Of a DNA stretch of 64,000 nt, positions 59,651 to 64,000 are shown in pieces. A program made the translations under genes and the position numbers. The notes below the pieces were generated by a model. It saw only the letters and a program-made list of their open reading frames with translations. It ran no database searches and was not told the origin of the DNA. The first letter of the stretch is position 1, and every line of letters begins with the position of its first letter. Source of the DNA: Ruegeria pomeroyi (GTDB lineage: Bacteria > Pseudomonadota > Alphaproteobacteria > Rhodobacterales > Rhodobacteraceae); NCBI RefSeq assembly GCF_021405525.1, contig NZ_JAGQAG010000001.1, positions 3,286,001-3,350,000 on the forward strand, read 5' to 3'.

Positions 59651-60841
59651 TCAGCCCCCCATCTTGACCTTGGCGATGATCCCGCGCTGGATCTCGTTCG
59701 ACCCGCCAAAGATCGACAGTTTGCGGTTGTTGAAATAATGCGCCGCCACCGGCCCGGCATAGTCGGGGCCAATGGGCGCATTGTCGCCCTCGACCGCTTC
59801 CGAGGCGAAGGGCATCGCATAAGGCCCCACCGCGCGGCGGGTCAGGTCGTTGATCTCTTGCCGGATGATGGTGCCCTTGACCTTGAGCATCGAGCTTTCG
59901 ACGCCCGGCGCCTGGCCGCTGGCGGCCTGGCTGATGATGCGCATGTTGGTGGTGGCCATCGCCATCAGGTCGATCTCGATCTGGGCCAGACGGGCGGCGA
60001 AATGCGGGTTCTCGATCAAGGGGCGACCGTTGGCCGTCTCGATCCGGGCGATGCGCTTGACCGCGTCCAGCCCCGCCTGGCTGAAGCCCACGCCCGCGAT
60101 ATTGGTCCGCTCATGGGTCAGCAGATACTTGGCATAGGTCCAGCCCTTGTTCTCCTCGCCCACCAGGTTCTCGACCGGCACCCGCACGTCGTCAAAGAAC
60201 ACCTCGTTCACCTCGGGCGTACCATCCAGCAGCACGATGGGGCGCACGGTGATGCCCGGCGTGGTCATGTCGATCAGCAGGAAACTGATGCCTTCCTGCT
60301 GCTTGGCCTCGGGGTCGGTGCGGACCAGGCAAAAGATCCAGTTGGCGTATTGGCCCAGCGTGGTCCATGTCTTCTGCCCGTTGACGACATAGTGGTCACC
60401 GTCCCGCACCGCGCGGGTTTTCAGCGAGGCCAAGTCGGATCCGGCGCCGGGCTCGGAATAGCCCTGACACCACCAGTCCTCGCCCGACAGGATGCGCGGC
60501 AGGTAATGGTTCTGCTGTTCCTTGGTGCCGAATTTCTGCAACACCGGCGCCAGCATCGACAGGCCAAAGGGCACGATGCGGGGCGCATAGGCGGCGGCGC
60601 ATTCCTCTTCAAAGATGTGCCGCTGCACCGCGTTCCACTCGGCCCCGCCAAATTCACGCGGCCAGTTATAGGCCAACCAACCGCGCGCATTCAGCGTGGC
60701 ATGCCATTTCTCATGGCCTTCCTTGCCCAGGCTGATGCCGCGCCGCACCTTGTCCGAGACCTCCGCCGGCAGGTTCTCGGCCAGAAAGGCGCGCACCTCG
60801 GCGCGAAACGCCTGTTCCTCGTCGCTGTAATTCAGGTCCAT
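59651..60841 (-). CDS. Acyl-CoA dehydrogenase, large form
   Basis: This 396-residue flavoprotein starts MDLNYSDEEQAFRAEVRAFL and shows CQGYSEPGAGSDLASLKTRA, FCLVRTDPEAKQQEGISFLLIDM, and a C-terminal IFGGSNEIQRGIIAK with the FAD-binding GGxxEIxR. It inserts the 2,3 double bond into an acyl-CoA and passes electrons to ETF. It is tandem with the smaller homologue and preceded by two strong intercistronic hairpins after the thiolase gene. Confidence 0.92.
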   Translation of the reverse strand: MDLNYSDEEQAFRAEVRAFLAENLPAEVSDKVRRGISLGKEGHEKWHATLNARGWLAYNWPREFGGAEWNAVQRHIFEEECAAAYAPRIVPFGLSMLAPVLQKFGTKEQQNHYLPRILSGEDWWCQGYSEPGAGSDLASLKTRAVRDGDHYVVNGQKTWTTLGQYANWIFCLVRTDPEAKQQEGISFLLIDMTTPGITVRPIVLLDGTPEVNEVFFDDVRVPVENLVGEENKGWTYAKYLLTHERTNIAGVGFSQAGLDAVKRIARIETANGRPLIENPHFAARLAQIEIDLMAMATTNMRIISQAASGQAPGVESSMLKVKGTIIRQEINDLTRRAVGPYAMPFASEAVEGDNAPIGPDYAGPVAAHYFNNRKLSIFGGSNEIQRGIIAKVKMGG

Positions 60842-60858
60842 ATCCGCTTTCCTCCCTT

Positions 60859-60937
60859 GCCGCCCGTTTCGGGCGGCTTTGCCCGACGCCCCGCGCCGGG
60901 CCGCGTCCGGGCGGGCCTCGATGGCCCGCGCGGACGC
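60859..60937 (-). promoter_or_regulatory. Two GC-rich hairpins between thiolase and acyl-CoA dehydrogenase
   Basis: GCCGCCCG-TTT-CGGGCGGC (60859-60877) sits just before the dehydrogenase ribosome site. A larger stem at 60903-60937 pairs GCGTCCG with CGGACGC and, inside, GCGGGCC with GGCCCGC around TCGAT. Neither has a T-run. They could block decay or processing between the two halves of the operon. Confidence 0.5.
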
Positions 60938-60947
60938 ATTCCCCTGC

Positions 60948-62119
60948 TCAGAAGATCTCGAACAGCCCGGCCGCGCCCATGCCGCCGCCGATGCACATGC
61001 TGACCACGCCCAGCTTGGCGCCGCGCCGCTTGCCTTCCAGCATCAGATGCCCGGTCATCCGCGCGCCCGTCATGCCGAACGGGTGACCGATTGCGATCGA
61101 GCCACCGTTCACGTTGTACTTCTCCGGGTCGATGCCCAGCTGGTCGCGGCTATAGAGGCACTGGCTGGCAAAGGCCTCGTTCAATTCCCACAGGTCGATA
61201 TCGTCGACCTTCAGCCCGTGCCGCTCCAGCAGGCGCGGCACCGCGAACACCGGCCCGATGCCCATCTCGTCCGGCTCACAGCCCGCCACACAGAACCCCT
61301 TGAACGCGCCCAGCGGTTCCACCCCCCGGCGCTCGGCCTCTTTCGCCTCCATCAGCACCAGCGCCGCGGCACCGTCCGACAGTTGCGAGGCATTGCCGGC
61401 GGTCACGAAATTGCCCGCGCCCCGCACCGGCTCCAGCCCCGCCAGACCCTCCAGCGTGGTCGAGGGGCGGTTGCATTCGTCGCGGTCCACGGTGACCTCG
61501 TGCATCGAGATTTCGCCGCTGTCCTTGTCTTTCACCGCCATCTTGGTTTGCATCGGCACGATCTCGTCGGCGAACTTGCCCTCGGCCTGCGCCGCCGCGA
61601 TGCGCTGCTGGCTGCGCAGCGAGTATTCGTCCTGATACTCGCGGCTGAGGCCATAGCGCTGCGCCACGATATCCGCCGTCTCGATCATCGCCATGTAGAT
61701 GGCGGGCTTGTGCTCCTGGATCCAGGCCTCGGGCGCCGGGCGCGCCTTGGGCTGCACCATCGAGATGCTCTCGACCCCGCCTGCCACCATCGGACCCGAC
61801 CCGCCCTCGGTGATCGCCTGCGCCGCCAGGGCCACGGTTTGCAGGCCCGACGAGCAGAACCGGTTCACCGTCATGCCCGATGCGGTGATCGGCAGGCCAG
61901 CGCGAATGGCGATCTGGCGGCCGATATTGCTGCCGGTCTCACCCTCGGGGAACCCGCAGCCGATGATGCAATCCTCGATCTCCGAGCCATCCAGCCCCGC
62001 GCGCGACACCGCCGCCTGAACCGCATGGCCACCCATGGTGGCCCCGTGGGTCACGTTGAACGACCCGCGAAAGGACTTCGCCAGCCCGGTCCGGGCGGTG
62101 GATACGATAACGGCTTGTT

Positions 62120-62123
<4 letters not shown>
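60948..62123 (-). CDS. Acetyl-CoA C-acyltransferase (thiolase)
   Basis: This 391-residue thiolase has the acylated C90 in [26 protein letters not shown] with the catalytic His and [11 protein letters not shown] with the second Cys. It cleaves 3-ketoacyl-CoA to acetyl-CoA and a shortened acyl-CoA. ATG at 62123 overlaps the FadB-like stop (ATGA), the usual coupling of the two subunits of a beta-oxidation complex. Confidence 0.95.

Positions 62124-64000
<1,877 letters not shown>

Overview
The window is GC-rich (roughly 62-65% by eye), densely packed and made of ordinary chromosomal genes. The proteins are of marine Rhodobacteraceae type, most like Ruegeria/Silicibacter: phnCDEE with an extra hexapeptide acetyltransferase, a split trpF-trpB/trpA arrangement, an ihfB-lapA-trpF block, hemP, a livHM-type fused permease, and many acyl-CoA and CoA-transferase genes. 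The genus is recognised from memory, not from a search. I see no rRNA, tRNA, IS element, prophage or CRISPR array.

Layout. (1) 2-10507: a catabolic island with the C-terminal part of a 6-hydroxynicotinate reductase-like protein, a UPF0280 protein, two tandem 'amino acid synthesis' family proteins, a branched-chain-amino-acid-type ABC importer with fused permeases, a MarR regulator, a class III CoA-transferase and an enamidase-like amidohydrolase behind a double-palindrome operator. The reductase plus enamidase pairing recalls the reductive nicotinate route of Eubacterium barkeri. I consider this the best candidate for an undescribed system. (2) 10552-26051: housekeeping genes (ychF, trpA, lldD, rplY, pth, trpB, trpF, lapA, ihfB, glsA, rpsA), interrupted by a secreted Gly/Asp/His-rich repeat protein, a PepSY-like protein and a membrane-anchored LuxR-type regulator (18115-19772). 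(3) 26377-34093: acyl-CoA ligase, sulfatase, a TetR regulator, and a translationally coupled flavin monooxygenase / bile-acid-type symporter / epimerase / SDR operon. (4) 34175-38029: copper ATPase copA with cueR, then a 3-hydroxyisobutyrate-dehydrogenase-like gene. (5) 38143-41199: one 1018-residue kinase / M23 peptidase / class III aminotransferase fusion. (6) 41204-48144: hemP and a partner, a metallo-beta-lactamase-fold protein, gph, a thioesterase, dgoK, an outer membrane barrel protein, a DUF1254 protein and an AraC regulator. (7) 48244-52977: phosphonate importer phnCDEE with an acetyltransferase, then LysR/SDR and rpe. (8) 55823-64000: a beta-oxidation-type operon on the minus strand (FadB-like, thiolase, two acyl-CoA dehydrogenases, thioesterase, crotonase, acyl-CoA ligase).

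Non-coding structure is unusually rich. There are three back-to-back perfect inverted repeats at the end of the gene between trpF and trpB, twin hairpins that contain a tetR stop codon, a 187-bp element with 34-bp inverted ends (42941-43127) related to elements at 38064 and 55690, a perfect 28-bp palindrome at 19181, and operator-like dyads beside several regulators. All functional calls rest on motif and family recognition by eye; no database search was possible.
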